NCBI GenBank assembly: GCA_030637665.1
Contig: DAOWGA010000099.1
Coordinates: 1-5,151 of the forward strand
Origin: Lysobacterales bacterium
GTDB lineage: Bacteria; Pseudomonadota; Gammaproteobacteria; Xanthomonadales; SZUA-36
Length of the DNA stretch: 5,151 nt
Reading direction: 5' to 3'
Part shown: in pieces, positions 1 through 5,151 of the stretch
Position numbering within the stretch: the stretch's first letter is position 1
How the letters are laid out: the number at the start of each line of letters is the position of its first letter
Notes under the pieces: generated by a model
Database searches by the model: none
The model's input: only the letters and a program-made list of their open reading frames with translations
What the model was told of the DNA's origin: nothing
Made by a program: the position numbers and the translations under genes

Positions 1-446
1 CCCGCAATTTTTGCCACGGCATAAGCTTCGTTCGTTGATTCCAGGGGCCCCGTCAACAGGGAGTCCTCAGGCATGGGCTGCGGCGCTTGCCGGGGATAAA
101 TACAGGAACTCCCGAGAAACAGCAAACGGTTCACGCCAGCCATATGAGCCGCGTGGATCACATGGGTCTGTATCTGAAGATTTTCACGGATAAAATCTGC
201 CGGCAACTCATCGTTTGCCTTGATGCCGCCAACTTTCGCAGCCGCCAGGTAAACACAGTCAATTTTTTCCTGAGCAAAAAAACGCTCAACTTCCACCTGC
301 CGTGTCAGGTCGAGATCGGCACGATTACGCAGTATCAATTCGTTCTTTCCTGCCCGCGCCAACTGCCTGACAAGAGCACAGCCAACCATGCCAGCATGGC
401 CAGCGACATAGATTCTGTTGTCCCGGGTATCAGCCCGGGAATCCAT
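1..446 (-). CDS. fcl: GDP-L-fucose synthase, N-terminal part (runs off the window)
   Basis: Partial gene: 148 full codons from the start codon to the window edge. The product performs the last step of GDP-L-fucose synthesis in the cytoplasm, the NADPH-dependent 3,5-epimerisation and 4-reduction of GDP-4-keto-6-deoxy-D-mannose. The reading frame shows an N-terminal Rossmann glycine motif GHAGMVG (residues 16-22), the family signature LGSSCIYP (111-118) holding the Ser/Cys pair used in catalysis (Ser113, Cys115), and the SDR pair Tyr142/Lys146 in EAYAVAK. The spacing of these residues matches E. coli Fcl (Ser107, Cys109, Tyr136, Lys140) with a constant offset of six, which reflects a slightly longer N-terminus. 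The chosen ATG lies 5 bases after the gmd stop. An in-frame GTG at 455-453 would overlap that stop as GTGA and is an alternative start. No strong Shine-Dalgarno is visible, so coupling to gmd translation is likely. The C-terminal substrate domain is outside the window. Identification is very secure. Confidence 0.95.
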   Translation of the reverse strand, partial: MDSRADTRDNRIYVAGHAGMVGCALVRQLARAGKNELILRNRADLDLTRQVEVERFFAQEKIDCVYLAAAKVGGIKANDELPADFIRENLQIQTHVIHAAHMAGVNRLLFLGSSCIYPRQAPQPMPEDSLLTGPLESTNEAYAVAKIA

Positions 447-451
447 GGTGC

Positions 452-1552
452 TCACGAGTCTTCGCGGTCCTGGTTGATCAAGGCCTCTTCACGCGCAATT
501 TGCAGGTCGGTGGTGATCATTTCCCCAACCATCTCTTCAAATGAAATTTTCGGGGTCCAGCCCAGTGTTTCGCGTGCCAGGGTCGAATCACCCAACAGGC
601 TTTCGACCTCGGTGGGACGGTAGTACCTGGGGTCAATTTGCACCAGCACATCCCCGGCCCTGAACTGCAGATCGTCACGCTCAGACCAGGCCACAACACC
701 CTGCTCTTGCGGCCCGCTACCGGTCCACTCCAGCTCAAGACCCATGCTCCCGGCAGCCGCGTTGACGAAATCCCGCACGGAATGCTGCTCACCGGTGGAT
801 ATGACAAAATCAACGGGCTCATCGTGCTGCAGCATCATCCATTGCGCTTCGACAAAGTCCCTGGCATGGCCCCAGTCCCTGCGTGCATCGAGGTTGCCCA
901 GGAAGATACAGTCATCGAGCCCCCAGCCGATTCTCGCCAGACCACGGGTGATCTTGCGGGTGACAAAGGTCTCGCCGCGCAGCGGGGATTCGTGGTTGAA
1001 CAGGATGCCGTTGCAGGCAAAGAAACCATAGGCCTCCCTGTAATTCACAACAATCCAATAGGCATAGAGCTTGGCGACGCCATAGGGTGAGCGTGGATAG
1101 AAAGGAGTGGTCTCCGTTTGCGGCGTCTCCTGAACCTTACCAAATAATTCCGAAGTCGAAGCCTGGTAAAAACGGCATTGCTTTTCGAGCCCCAGGTTCC
1201 GGATAGCCTCCAGGATTCTCAAGGTCCCCACAGCATCCGATTCCGCTGTGTATTCAGGCTCTTCAAAGGAAACGGCAACGTGGCTTTGCGCAGCCAGGTT
1301 GTATATCTCGTCTGGCTGAACCTGTTGAATGGTGCGTTGCAGACTGGAACTGTCCGTCATGTCGCCGTAATACAGCCGCAACTTTGCATTTTCGACATGT
1401 GGATCAGCATAGAGGTGGTCGATTCTCGCCGTATTGATCAGCGAAGAACGCCGCTTGATGCCATGTACTTCATAGCCCTTGCGCAGCAAAAACTCGGCCA
1501 GGTAAGCTCCATCCTGTCCGGTAATGCCGGTAATCAGTGCCTTCCTGGGCAT
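452..1552 (-). CDS. gmd: GDP-mannose 4,6-dehydratase
   Basis: A complete 366-residue extended SDR enzyme, close to the family's usual length of about 370. It converts GDP-D-mannose to GDP-4-keto-6-deoxy-D-mannose in the cytoplasm, using bound NADP(H). Visible motifs are the glycine motif GITGQDG (residues 9-15), the Arg34-Arg35 pair after the second strand that suits [12 protein letters not shown] (85-92), the catalytic STSELFG segment (Thr133, Glu135) and the Tyr157/Lys161 pair in SPYGVAK. Further on are [15 protein letters not shown] (186-200), [11 protein letters not shown] (224-234) and the C-terminal [10 protein letters not shown] (307-316), all typical of Gmd. The frame could open at a TTG at 1555, but the ATG at 1552 has a GAGG ribosome site (1562-1565) 9 bases upstream and gives the normal N-terminus MPRKALITG. 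The product feeds the adjacent fcl, so the branch leads to L-fucose rather than D-rhamnose. No truncation or missing catalytic residue is seen. Confidence 0.97.
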   Translation of the reverse strand: MPRKALITGITGQDGAYLAEFLLRKGYEVHGIKRRSSLINTARIDHLYADPHVENAKLRLYYGDMTDSSSLQRTIQQVQPDEIYNLAAQSHVAVSFEEPEYTAESDAVGTLRILEAIRNLGLEKQCRFYQASTSELFGKVQETPQTETTPFYPRSPYGVAKLYAYWIVVNYREAYGFFACNGILFNHESPLRGETFVTRKITRGLARIGWGLDDCIFLGNLDARRDWGHARDFVEAQWMMLQHDEPVDFVISTGEQHSVRDFVNAAAGSMGLELEWTGSGPQEQGVVAWSERDDLQFRAGDVLVQIDPRYYRPTEVESLLGDSTLARETLGWTPKISFEEMVGEMITTDLQIAREEALINQDREDS

Positions 1553-1561
1553 CAATTCTTG

Positions 1562-1565
1562 CCTC
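1562..1565 (-). promoter_or_regulatory. Ribosome binding site of gmd (GAGG)
   Basis: On the minus strand GAGG ends 9 bases before the ATG at 1552 and 6 bases before the alternative TTG at 1555. It supports initiation in this region but does not fully separate the two starts. ATG is preferred because it is the stronger codon and gives the usual Gmd N-terminus. Confidence 0.6.
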
Positions 1566-1604
1566 GGTGGTCCGGTTCGTTCATGGGGCGATCGATATGA
1601 CTAT

Positions 1605-2930
1605 TCATGGTCGGCCAATTGCGTGATAAGTCATGCCTCGTCTGCGAATCACTTCAGGAGACCATATATTACGCCCGTCGACAATGACAGCCTGATTCAT
1701 CGATTCATGCAGCCGGTCAAAATCCGGCGCCCAGTAGAGTTTCCACTCGGTCATCAATACCAGGGCGTCTGCTCCAGCCGCTGCCGAGTATGGATCTTCG
1801 AAGGTGCTGAATTCTTCCCGGCCATTGAATATCTTGCCCGCCTCCTCTGCCGCTTCAGGATCATGCGCCCGCACGCTTGCTCCTGCACTGATAAGCGCCT
1901 CGATAAGAACCACGCTGGGCGCTTCGCGCATGTCGTCGGTGTTCGGCTTAAAGGAAAGCCCCCATACGGCTACCTTGAGGCCATCCAACTGGCCATCGAA
2001 ATGACGGCTCAGGAGTTCAAATGGTTTGTGCTTCTGACGGTTGTTAACGGCCTCAACCGCTTTGAGCAAATCGGCCTCGTAACCATGCTGACTGGCCGTG
2101 CGTTCCAGCGCCCGCACGTCTTTGGGGAAACAGGAACCACCGTACCCTGCCCCCGGATAGATGAACGAATAACCAATCCGGGGATCCGAGCCGATGCCAT
2201 TGCGAACATGCTCGATATCCGCCCCGACCAGCTGTGCCACGTTGGATAGCTCATTCATCAGGCTGATCTTGGTGGCCAGCATGGTATTGGCCGCGTACTT
2301 GGTCAATTCCGAGGAGCGCACATCCATACACAACAGCTTCTCGTGATTGCGGTTGAATGGCGCATAGAGTTCACGCAACAAGGCTTCAGCCTTCTCATTA
2401 TCAACACCGACTATGATGCGATCGGGTTTCAGGAAATCGGAAATAGCCGCCCCCTCCTTCAGAAATTCCGGATTGGACGCGACGGTAAATTCAACATCAA
2501 GACCCCTGCGCTCCAATTCGCGGGCTATGCCCGCAGAAACTTTTTCACAAGTACCGACAGGCACCGTGGATTTAACGACCACCACCAGAGGCTTTTCGAT
2601 GAGTTCCCCGATCGAACGTGCGACGGCCAGCACATGGCTCAGGTCCGCCGAACCGTCTTCGTCCGGCGGGGTGCCGACTGCGATAATAAGCACCTGGGCG
2701 CCAGCCAGCGCTTCCTCCATGGATGAAGTAAATTCCAGCCGGCCCTGCCGCATATTTTCCTGCAGCATATCTTCCAGCCCCGGCTCGAAAATCGGCACGA
2801 TGCCCTTTTGCAGGTTTTCGATCCGTGCTTGGTCGATATCCATGCACGCGACGTGGTGCCCCACTTCTGAAAGGCCCGCCCCGCTGACCAGGCCTACGTA
2901 CCCGCTGCCTACTATAGAAATTCGCATCAT
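1605..2930 (-). CDS. ugd: UDP-glucose 6-dehydrogenase
   Basis: A complete protein of 441 residues (440 if the second ATG is used), the normal length for bacterial UDP-glucose dehydrogenases. It oxidises UDP-glucose twice with NAD+ to give UDP-glucuronate in the cytoplasm. Domains in order: an N-terminal NAD-binding Rossmann fold with GSGYVGLV (residues 8-15), GTPPDEDGSADLS (86-98) and STVPVGT (121-127); a central dimerisation domain with SNPEFLKEG (152-160), the active-site Lys221, and GAGYGGSCFPKD with nucleophile Cys267 and Asp271; and a C-terminal UDP-binding domain with GLSFKPNTDDMREAPS (324-339) and DGRNIWSP (418-425). Two consecutive ATG codons open the frame (2930 and 2927). An AGGGG ribosome site lies 4 bases before the first and 7 before the second, so the second (MRISIVG) may be the true start. 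The product is the substrate of the epimerase encoded upstream. The UDP-mannosaminuronate and GDP-mannose dehydrogenases are relatives, but the overall pattern fits Ugd. Confidence 0.95.
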   Translation of the reverse strand: MMRISIVGSGYVGLVSGAGLSEVGHHVACMDIDQARIENLQKGIVPIFEPGLEDMLQENMRQGRLEFTSSMEEALAGAQVLIIAVGTPPDEDGSADLSHVLAVARSIGELIEKPLVVVVKSTVPVGTCEKVSAGIARELERRGLDVEFTVASNPEFLKEGAAISDFLKPDRIIVGVDNEKAEALLRELYAPFNRNHEKLLCMDVRSSELTKYAANTMLATKISLMNELSNVAQLVGADIEHVRNGIGSDPRIGYSFIYPGAGYGGSCFPKDVRALERTASQHGYEADLLKAVEAVNNRQKHKPFELLSRHFDGQLDGLKVAVWGLSFKPNTDDMREAPSVVLIEALISAGASVRAHDPEAAEEAGKIFNGREEFSTFEDPYSAAAGADALVLMTEWKLYWAPDFDRLHESMNQAVIVDGRNIWSPEVIRRRGMTYHAIGRP

Positions 2931-2934
2931 AGAT

Positions 2935-2939
2935 CCCCT
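2935..2939 (-). promoter_or_regulatory. Ribosome binding site of ugd (AGGGG), deciding between two start codons
   Basis: AGGGG on the minus strand is 4 bases from the ATG at 2930 and 7 bases from the ATG at 2927. The epimerase gene has the same octamer CAGGGGAT at exactly 7 bases from its ATG. The parallel favours 2927 as the ugd start, shortening the protein by one residue. Confidence 0.55.
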
Positions 2940-2973
2940 GTAGTTACTGCCGAAGATAAATCAGGTCAAATGT

Positions 2974-2979
2974 ATTTTA
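2974..2979 (-). promoter_or_regulatory. Possible -10 box (TAAAAT) ahead of ugd
   Basis: TAAAAT on the minus strand matches five of six positions of the sigma-70 -10 consensus and would give a leader of about 40 bases with the ribosome site inside it. The hexamer 17 bases further upstream, TGGCGG (2997-3002), is a poor -35 box. This may be an internal promoter of the cluster or chance in an AT-rich patch. Confidence 0.2.
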
Positions 2980-3008
2980 AAGAATGGAGCCGGAGTCCGC
3001 CATGACAT

Positions 3009-3044
3009 GATCCACCAAATGCCCGGGCATTCCGGTTGTGGATC
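3009..3044 (-). repeat. Intergenic palindromic hairpin after the epimerase gene
   Basis: Two inverted arms of 7 bases (GATCCAC at 3009-3015 and GTGGATC at 3038-3044) enclose a perfect 12-base palindrome ATGCCCGGGCAT (3019-3030). The right arm ends 2 bases from the epimerase stop codon, so in the transcript the hairpin forms immediately after translation ends. No run of U follows on the minus strand, so it does not look like a rho-independent terminator. It could protect or process the message, lower read-through into ugd, or bind a dimeric protein. Its role is not shown by the sequence. Confidence 0.6.
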
Positions 3045-3046
3045 AA

Positions 3047-4051
3047 TCAATTGTAATACTCCCTGAACCAGCGGACGAAATGTGCAATGCCTTCATCCAG
3101 TGACGTTCCCGGTTTGTAACCGTAATCCCGCTCCAGGTCACTGCAATCAGCCCAGGTTTCCAGTACGTCACCGGCCTGCACCGGCAGCATCTCCATCTGC
3201 GCTTTTCTTCCCAGGTGTTTTTCCAGCGTGGCAATGAAATCCATCAGCTGAACGGGTTTACCGTTACCTATGTTGTAAATACGAAACGGCGCCGCACTCA
3301 GCGCAGGGTCATCACCGGCCTTCTGCGCCAGCTCCGCACTCACCGGACGATCGCATGTGACCCGAACCACGCCATCGACGATATCGTCGATGTAGGTAAA
3401 ATCACGTTGATGGTTTCCGCGGTTGAACACCGGGATGGGCTCTCCCCTGACGATTGAGCGGGCAAATTTGACAGGCGCCATATCGGGCCTTCCCCAGGGG
3501 CCATAGACTGTAAAAAACCGCAGGCCCGTCACCGGCAGCTCATAGAGATGTGCATAGCTGTGCGCCATCAGCTCGTTGGCGCGCTTACTGGCCGCATACA
3601 GCGACAGAGGATGATCCACGGCATCGTGTTCCGAAAACGGCACTTTCGGATTATTGCCATAAACCGAGCTGGAGGAGGCGTACACCAGGTATGCAACCCT
3701 GTTCTGACGGCAGGCTTCCAGTACGTTTGCAAAACCGACCAGGTTTGCGTTTACATAGGCCCTGGGGTTTTCCAGCGAGTAGCGCACGCCTGCCTGAGCT
3801 GCCAGATGCAAAAACCGGTCGGGCGCCTCTGCTGAGGTCAACTCGAGCAACGCATCACTGTCTGCGACATCCTGTTCAACAAATTGGAAACCCTTTCGAT
3901 CAAACAGCAGGCTCAACCTGTCCCGCTTTAATTGCGGATCATAGTAATCATTCAGGTTGTCCAGGCCGGTCACTTCGTGCCCTTGATCCAACAGCCGGCC
4001 GGCGGTGCACGCCCCGATAAACCCGGCCACCCCGGTTAAAACGATCTTCAT
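3047..4051 (-). CDS. UDP-glucuronate 4-epimerase (NAD-dependent epimerase/dehydratase)
   Basis: A complete 334-residue extended SDR protein, the usual size for the LspL/CapI-type UDP-glucuronate 4-epimerases. These interconvert UDP-glucuronate and UDP-galacturonate in the cytoplasm with tightly bound NAD. Visible are the glycine motif GVAGFIG (residues 7-13), the subfamily hallmark DNLNDYYDP (31-39), HLAAQAGVRYS (82-92), the Ser-rich catalytic strand YASSSSVYG (124-132), the Tyr152/Lys156 pair in YAASKRANE, FFTVYGPWGRPDMA (179-192) and RDFTYIDDIV (216-225). DNLNDYYDP and GPWGRPDMA separate this subfamily from GalE and from dTDP-glucose dehydratases. The ATG at 4051 has AGGGG 7 bases upstream; a GTG at 4054 also opens the frame but is too close to that site. 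It is the first gene of the sugar cluster, and ugd downstream makes its substrate, which supports the assignment. Substrate preference is inferred from motifs and context, not proven. Confidence 0.9.
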   Translation of the reverse strand: MKIVLTGVAGFIGACTAGRLLDQGHEVTGLDNLNDYYDPQLKRDRLSLLFDRKGFQFVEQDVADSDALLELTSAEAPDRFLHLAAQAGVRYSLENPRAYVNANLVGFANVLEACRQNRVAYLVYASSSSVYGNNPKVPFSEHDAVDHPLSLYAASKRANELMAHSYAHLYELPVTGLRFFTVYGPWGRPDMAPVKFARSIVRGEPIPVFNRGNHQRDFTYIDDIVDGVVRVTCDRPVSAELAQKAGDDPALSAAPFRIYNIGNGKPVQLMDFIATLEKHLGRKAQMEMLPVQAGDVLETWADCSDLERDYGYKPGTSLDEGIAHFVRWFREYYN

Positions 4052-4058
4052 CACCTAT

Positions 4059-4063
4059 CCCCT
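4059..4063 (-). promoter_or_regulatory. Ribosome binding site of the epimerase gene (AGGGG)
   Basis: AGGGG on the minus strand stands 7 bases before the ATG at 4051. It would be only 4 bases from the in-frame GTG at 4054, so it selects the ATG and the N-terminus MKIVLTG. Confidence 0.65.
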
Positions 4064-4078
4064 GGCATTCGACAGGAC

Positions 4079-4084
4079 ATTATA
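4079..4084 (-). promoter_or_regulatory. Probable -10 box (TATAAT) of the sugar-nucleotide cluster
   Basis: A perfect TATAAT on the minus strand lies 27 bases before the epimerase ATG. A start about 7 bases downstream would give a leader of roughly 20 bases that includes the AGGGG ribosome site. The -35 region falls inside the FKBP terminator stem (for example CACCTC at 4102-4107 with a 17-base spacer) and does not resemble TTGACA. Either the promoter needs an activator or another sigma factor, or the hexamer arises by chance from the T-tract. Confidence 0.4.
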
Positions 4085-4085
4085 T

Positions 4086-4113
4086 AAAAAAGGCACCCCT
4101 GGAGGTGCCTTTT
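4086..4113 (-). terminator. Rho-independent terminator of the FKBP gene, possibly bidirectional
   Basis: A 6-bp stem GGCACC/GGTGCC (4092-4097 and 4104-4109) with a 6-base loop is followed on the minus strand by six T (4091-4086). It begins about 29 bases after the FKBP stop codon. On the plus strand the stem is followed by four T, so weak termination in that direction is possible, though no plus-strand gene needs it. It separates FKBP transcription from the sugar cluster. Confidence 0.88.
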
Positions 4114-4138
4114 CAGTAACTTTGCGCTTTGGGTCAAA

Positions 4139-4822
4139 TCATTCGATAGCCAATAGTTCCACCTGGAAGATCAGCGTGGCATTGGGTCCGATCGGACCGC
4201 CACCGGCCGGGCCGTAGGCCAGGTTCGGCGGAACGTAGAACATGAACTTGCTACCCACAGGCATCAGCTGAACACCTTCGGTCCAACCGGGAATGACCTG
4301 GTCGAGAGCAAATGTAATGGGTTCACCCCGGGAATATGAGCTGTCGAATTCTTCGCCGTTCAGCAAGGTTCCACGGTAATGGACTTTGACTTTGTCTGTT
4401 GCAGCCGGGCGCGGGCCGTCACCCATTTCAAGCACCTTGTACTGGAGGCCGGAATCGGTCATCTGAACGCCCTCTTTCTGACTGTTTTCCAACAGGAACT
4501 TATCGCCTTCAACGGCATTTGCCGCCCCTGAGGACTCACGGTCAGCTTCCGCTGCGGCGCGACGCTTGGCGATAAAGGACTCGCGCATCGTGGCCGCTTC
4601 TTCCGGTGTCATCGCCAGGGGATCACCGTTATACGTATCCTTGATGGCCTGAAACAGGGAGTCAAGGTCCAGATCAGTGCCCTGCTGCTTGAGTGAAGAG
4701 CCGATGTCCATGCCAATGATGTAGCCCAGCTTCTGAGCTTCGGTTTCAAGTTCTGCAGCCAGCGCGTTGCCGGTAAACAGAATGGCTGCCATCAGCGAGC
4801 CAAGAGTAATAAATCGTTTCAT
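4139..4822 (-). CDS. Exported FKBP-type peptidyl-prolyl cis-trans isomerase (Mip/FkpA-like)
   Basis: A complete 227-residue protein that catalyses cis-trans isomerisation of prolyl bonds and probably acts as a folding helper in the periplasm. Residues 1-22 form a signal peptide: Lys2-Arg3, a hydrophobic core, and an ALA cleavage site before Ala23. No lipobox cysteine is present. Residues about 25-110 resemble the helical FKBP N-terminal dimerisation domain (KLGYIIGMDIGSSLKQQG at 31-48, charged helix about 70-98). Residues about 115-227 are the FKBP catalytic domain, with the pocket residues Tyr149, Phe159-Asp160, Phe171, Val176-Ile177, Trp180, Tyr203 and Phe219 all present. The frame is open to an ATG at 4936, but the start at 4822 is right: it begins the signal peptide and has AAGGAG 9 bases upstream. 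The gene has its own terminator and is probably a single-gene unit, unrelated in function to the sugar cluster. Mip, FkpA and FklB are close relatives that cannot be told apart here. Confidence 0.95.
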   Translation of the reverse strand: MKRFITLGSLMAAILFTGNALAAELETEAQKLGYIIGMDIGSSLKQQGTDLDLDSLFQAIKDTYNGDPLAMTPEEAATMRESFIAKRRAAAEADRESSGAANAVEGDKFLLENSQKEGVQMTDSGLQYKVLEMGDGPRPAATDKVKVHYRGTLLNGEEFDSSYSRGEPITFALDQVIPGWTEGVQLMPVGSKFMFYVPPNLAYGPAGGGPIGPNATLIFQVELLAIE

Positions 4823-4831
4823 TCGATAATG

Positions 4832-4837
4832 CTCCTT
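4832..4837 (-). promoter_or_regulatory. Ribosome binding site of the FKBP gene (AAGGAG)
   Basis: A near-ideal Shine-Dalgarno AAGGAG ends 9 bases before the ATG at 4822. It fixes the start at the signal peptide and rules out the upstream in-frame ATG at 4936, which would add 38 residues ahead of the signal sequence. Confidence 0.85.
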
Positions 4838-5032
4838 AAATTTAACCAGCAACGTTTTAAAATATCCGGTTTTGATCGAAAAAGAAGTGCGGATTGTCCA
4901 CCTATCTGCATGTTGAGGCAAATCTATGAAATGCAACGGCGATCATTGAGAGTGGCCGGAGCACAATTCCTGCTGATCGAAATTCCAAATATTACTTGCT
5001 TAATCAAGCGACTACGGGGTAAACCAGGGTGC
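4838..5032. other. Intergenic region between the RND gene and the FKBP gene
   Basis: This spacer, locally AT-rich, must contain the FKBP promoter if that gene is transcribed alone. I found no convincing -35/-10 pair on the minus strand. Candidates such as TATTTT (about 4859-4864) lack a partner at the right distance. A short inverted repeat CTTGCTTAATCAAG lies at 4995-5008. No good RNA gene or additional reading frame is recognisable. Confidence 0.4.
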
Positions 5033-5151
5033 TCAGCTGTTACGCCCGGCGGGCTTCAACAGCCAATTGCTGAGGGTCGGAACCACGCCCAGGGTCAGCA
5101 CAGTCGCGGCCAGCAGACCGGAAATAATCGACCAGGCCATCGGCGGCCATA
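5033..5151 (-). CDS. RND-family efflux transporter, C-terminal end (runs off the window)
   Basis: The last 38 codons of a gene entering from the right edge. The segment reads as a hydrophobic stretch preceded by WPPMAWSI and containing GLLAATVLTLGVVPTLS, then a short basic tail ending KPAGRNS. This matches the last transmembrane helix of AcrB/MexB-type and related RND inner-membrane pumps, where a PMA-W-I-I-GLL-AT-LTL-VVP pattern is typical. RND pumps export drugs, metals or lipids using the proton gradient, usually with a periplasmic adaptor and an outer-membrane channel. Nothing here shows the substrate. Only one helix is visible, so other members of the RND superfamily are possible. No clear terminator follows the stop codon. 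Confidence 0.7.
   Translation of the reverse strand, partial: WPPMAWSIISGLLAATVLTLGVVPTLSNWLLKPAGRNS

Noticed and set aside
16..22. Ala in the Fcl glycine motif (GHAGMVG) where E. coli has Arg
   Set aside because: This position varies within the family and the other catalytic residues are intact, so it is not evidence of an altered enzyme. Coordinates given here are residue numbers.
87..623. A 178-codon plus-strand reading frame over fcl and gmd
   Set aside because: It lies antisense across two securely identified genes and their junction, shows no recognisable domain, and has no ribosome site. It is a shadow of the minus-strand coding pattern.
1524..2249. A 241-codon plus-strand reading frame over the ugd gene
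   Set aside because: It is antisense to conserved ugd sequence with intact motifs, and its translation has no family resemblance. It is a shadow frame.
2941..2970. TTGACC with TAACTA 17 bases on, as a ugd promoter
   Set aside because: TTGACC is a good -35 match, but TAACTA matches only two -10 positions and the start point would fall inside the ribosome site.
4823..4936. N-terminal extension of the FKBP protein from an ATG at 4936
   Set aside because: It would put 38 residues before a clear signal peptide. The AAGGAG site and the start of the signal sequence both point to 4822.
4940..4970. Sigma-E-like promoter (GGAATT followed by TCAAT) far upstream of the FKBP gene
   Set aside because: FkpA-type genes can be sigma-E controlled, but both boxes deviate from consensus, the spacing is short and the site is over 100 bases from the start codon.
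4995..5009. Inverted repeat CTTGCTTAATCAAG after the RND gene as a terminator
   Set aside because: The stem is only four to five pairs, AT-rich, and has no T-run after it on the minus strand. It is too weak to call.

Overview
The window reads as ordinary chromosomal DNA of a Gram-negative proteobacterium, most likely a gammaproteobacterium. This rests on moderately high G+C, an RND-type efflux pump end, a Mip/FkpA-like exported FKBP isomerase, and sugar-nucleotide enzymes resembling those of gammaproteobacterial polysaccharide loci. No taxonomic marker gene is present, so the assignment is an inference. All six recognisable genes lie on the minus strand, so the direction of transcription is from high to low coordinates.

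Right side (about 4086-5151): the last 38 codons of an RND-family transporter end at 5033. A 210-base spacer follows, then a complete 227-residue exported FKBP peptidyl-prolyl isomerase (4139-4822) with its own strong ribosome binding site and its own rho-independent terminator (4086-4113). These look like genes flanking the polysaccharide locus rather than part of it.

Left side (1-4051): four sugar-nucleotide enzymes in one direction. They are a UDP-glucuronate 4-epimerase (3047-4051), UDP-glucose 6-dehydrogenase ugd (1605-2930), GDP-mannose 4,6-dehydratase gmd (452-1552) and GDP-L-fucose synthase fcl (446 down to the window edge, 5' part only). Together they would turn UDP-glucose into UDP-glucuronate and UDP-galacturonate, and GDP-mannose into GDP-L-fucose, which are activated sugars for a capsule, exopolysaccharide or O-antigen. 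No glycosyltransferase, polymerase or export gene lies in the window. Those would be expected beyond the left edge or elsewhere.

The set probably starts at a promoter whose perfect TATAAT -10 box directly follows the FKBP terminator. The 116-base gap between the epimerase and ugd holds a palindromic hairpin without a T-tract. The ugd-gmd gap is 49 bases to the adopted gmd start, or 52 if counted to its ATG codon. The gmd-fcl junction is 5 bases, or a 4-base overlap if the GTG start is used. I see no mobile element, CRISPR array, tRNA or rRNA. I did not find a convincing undescribed system; the more interesting signals are the small regulatory structures between genes.
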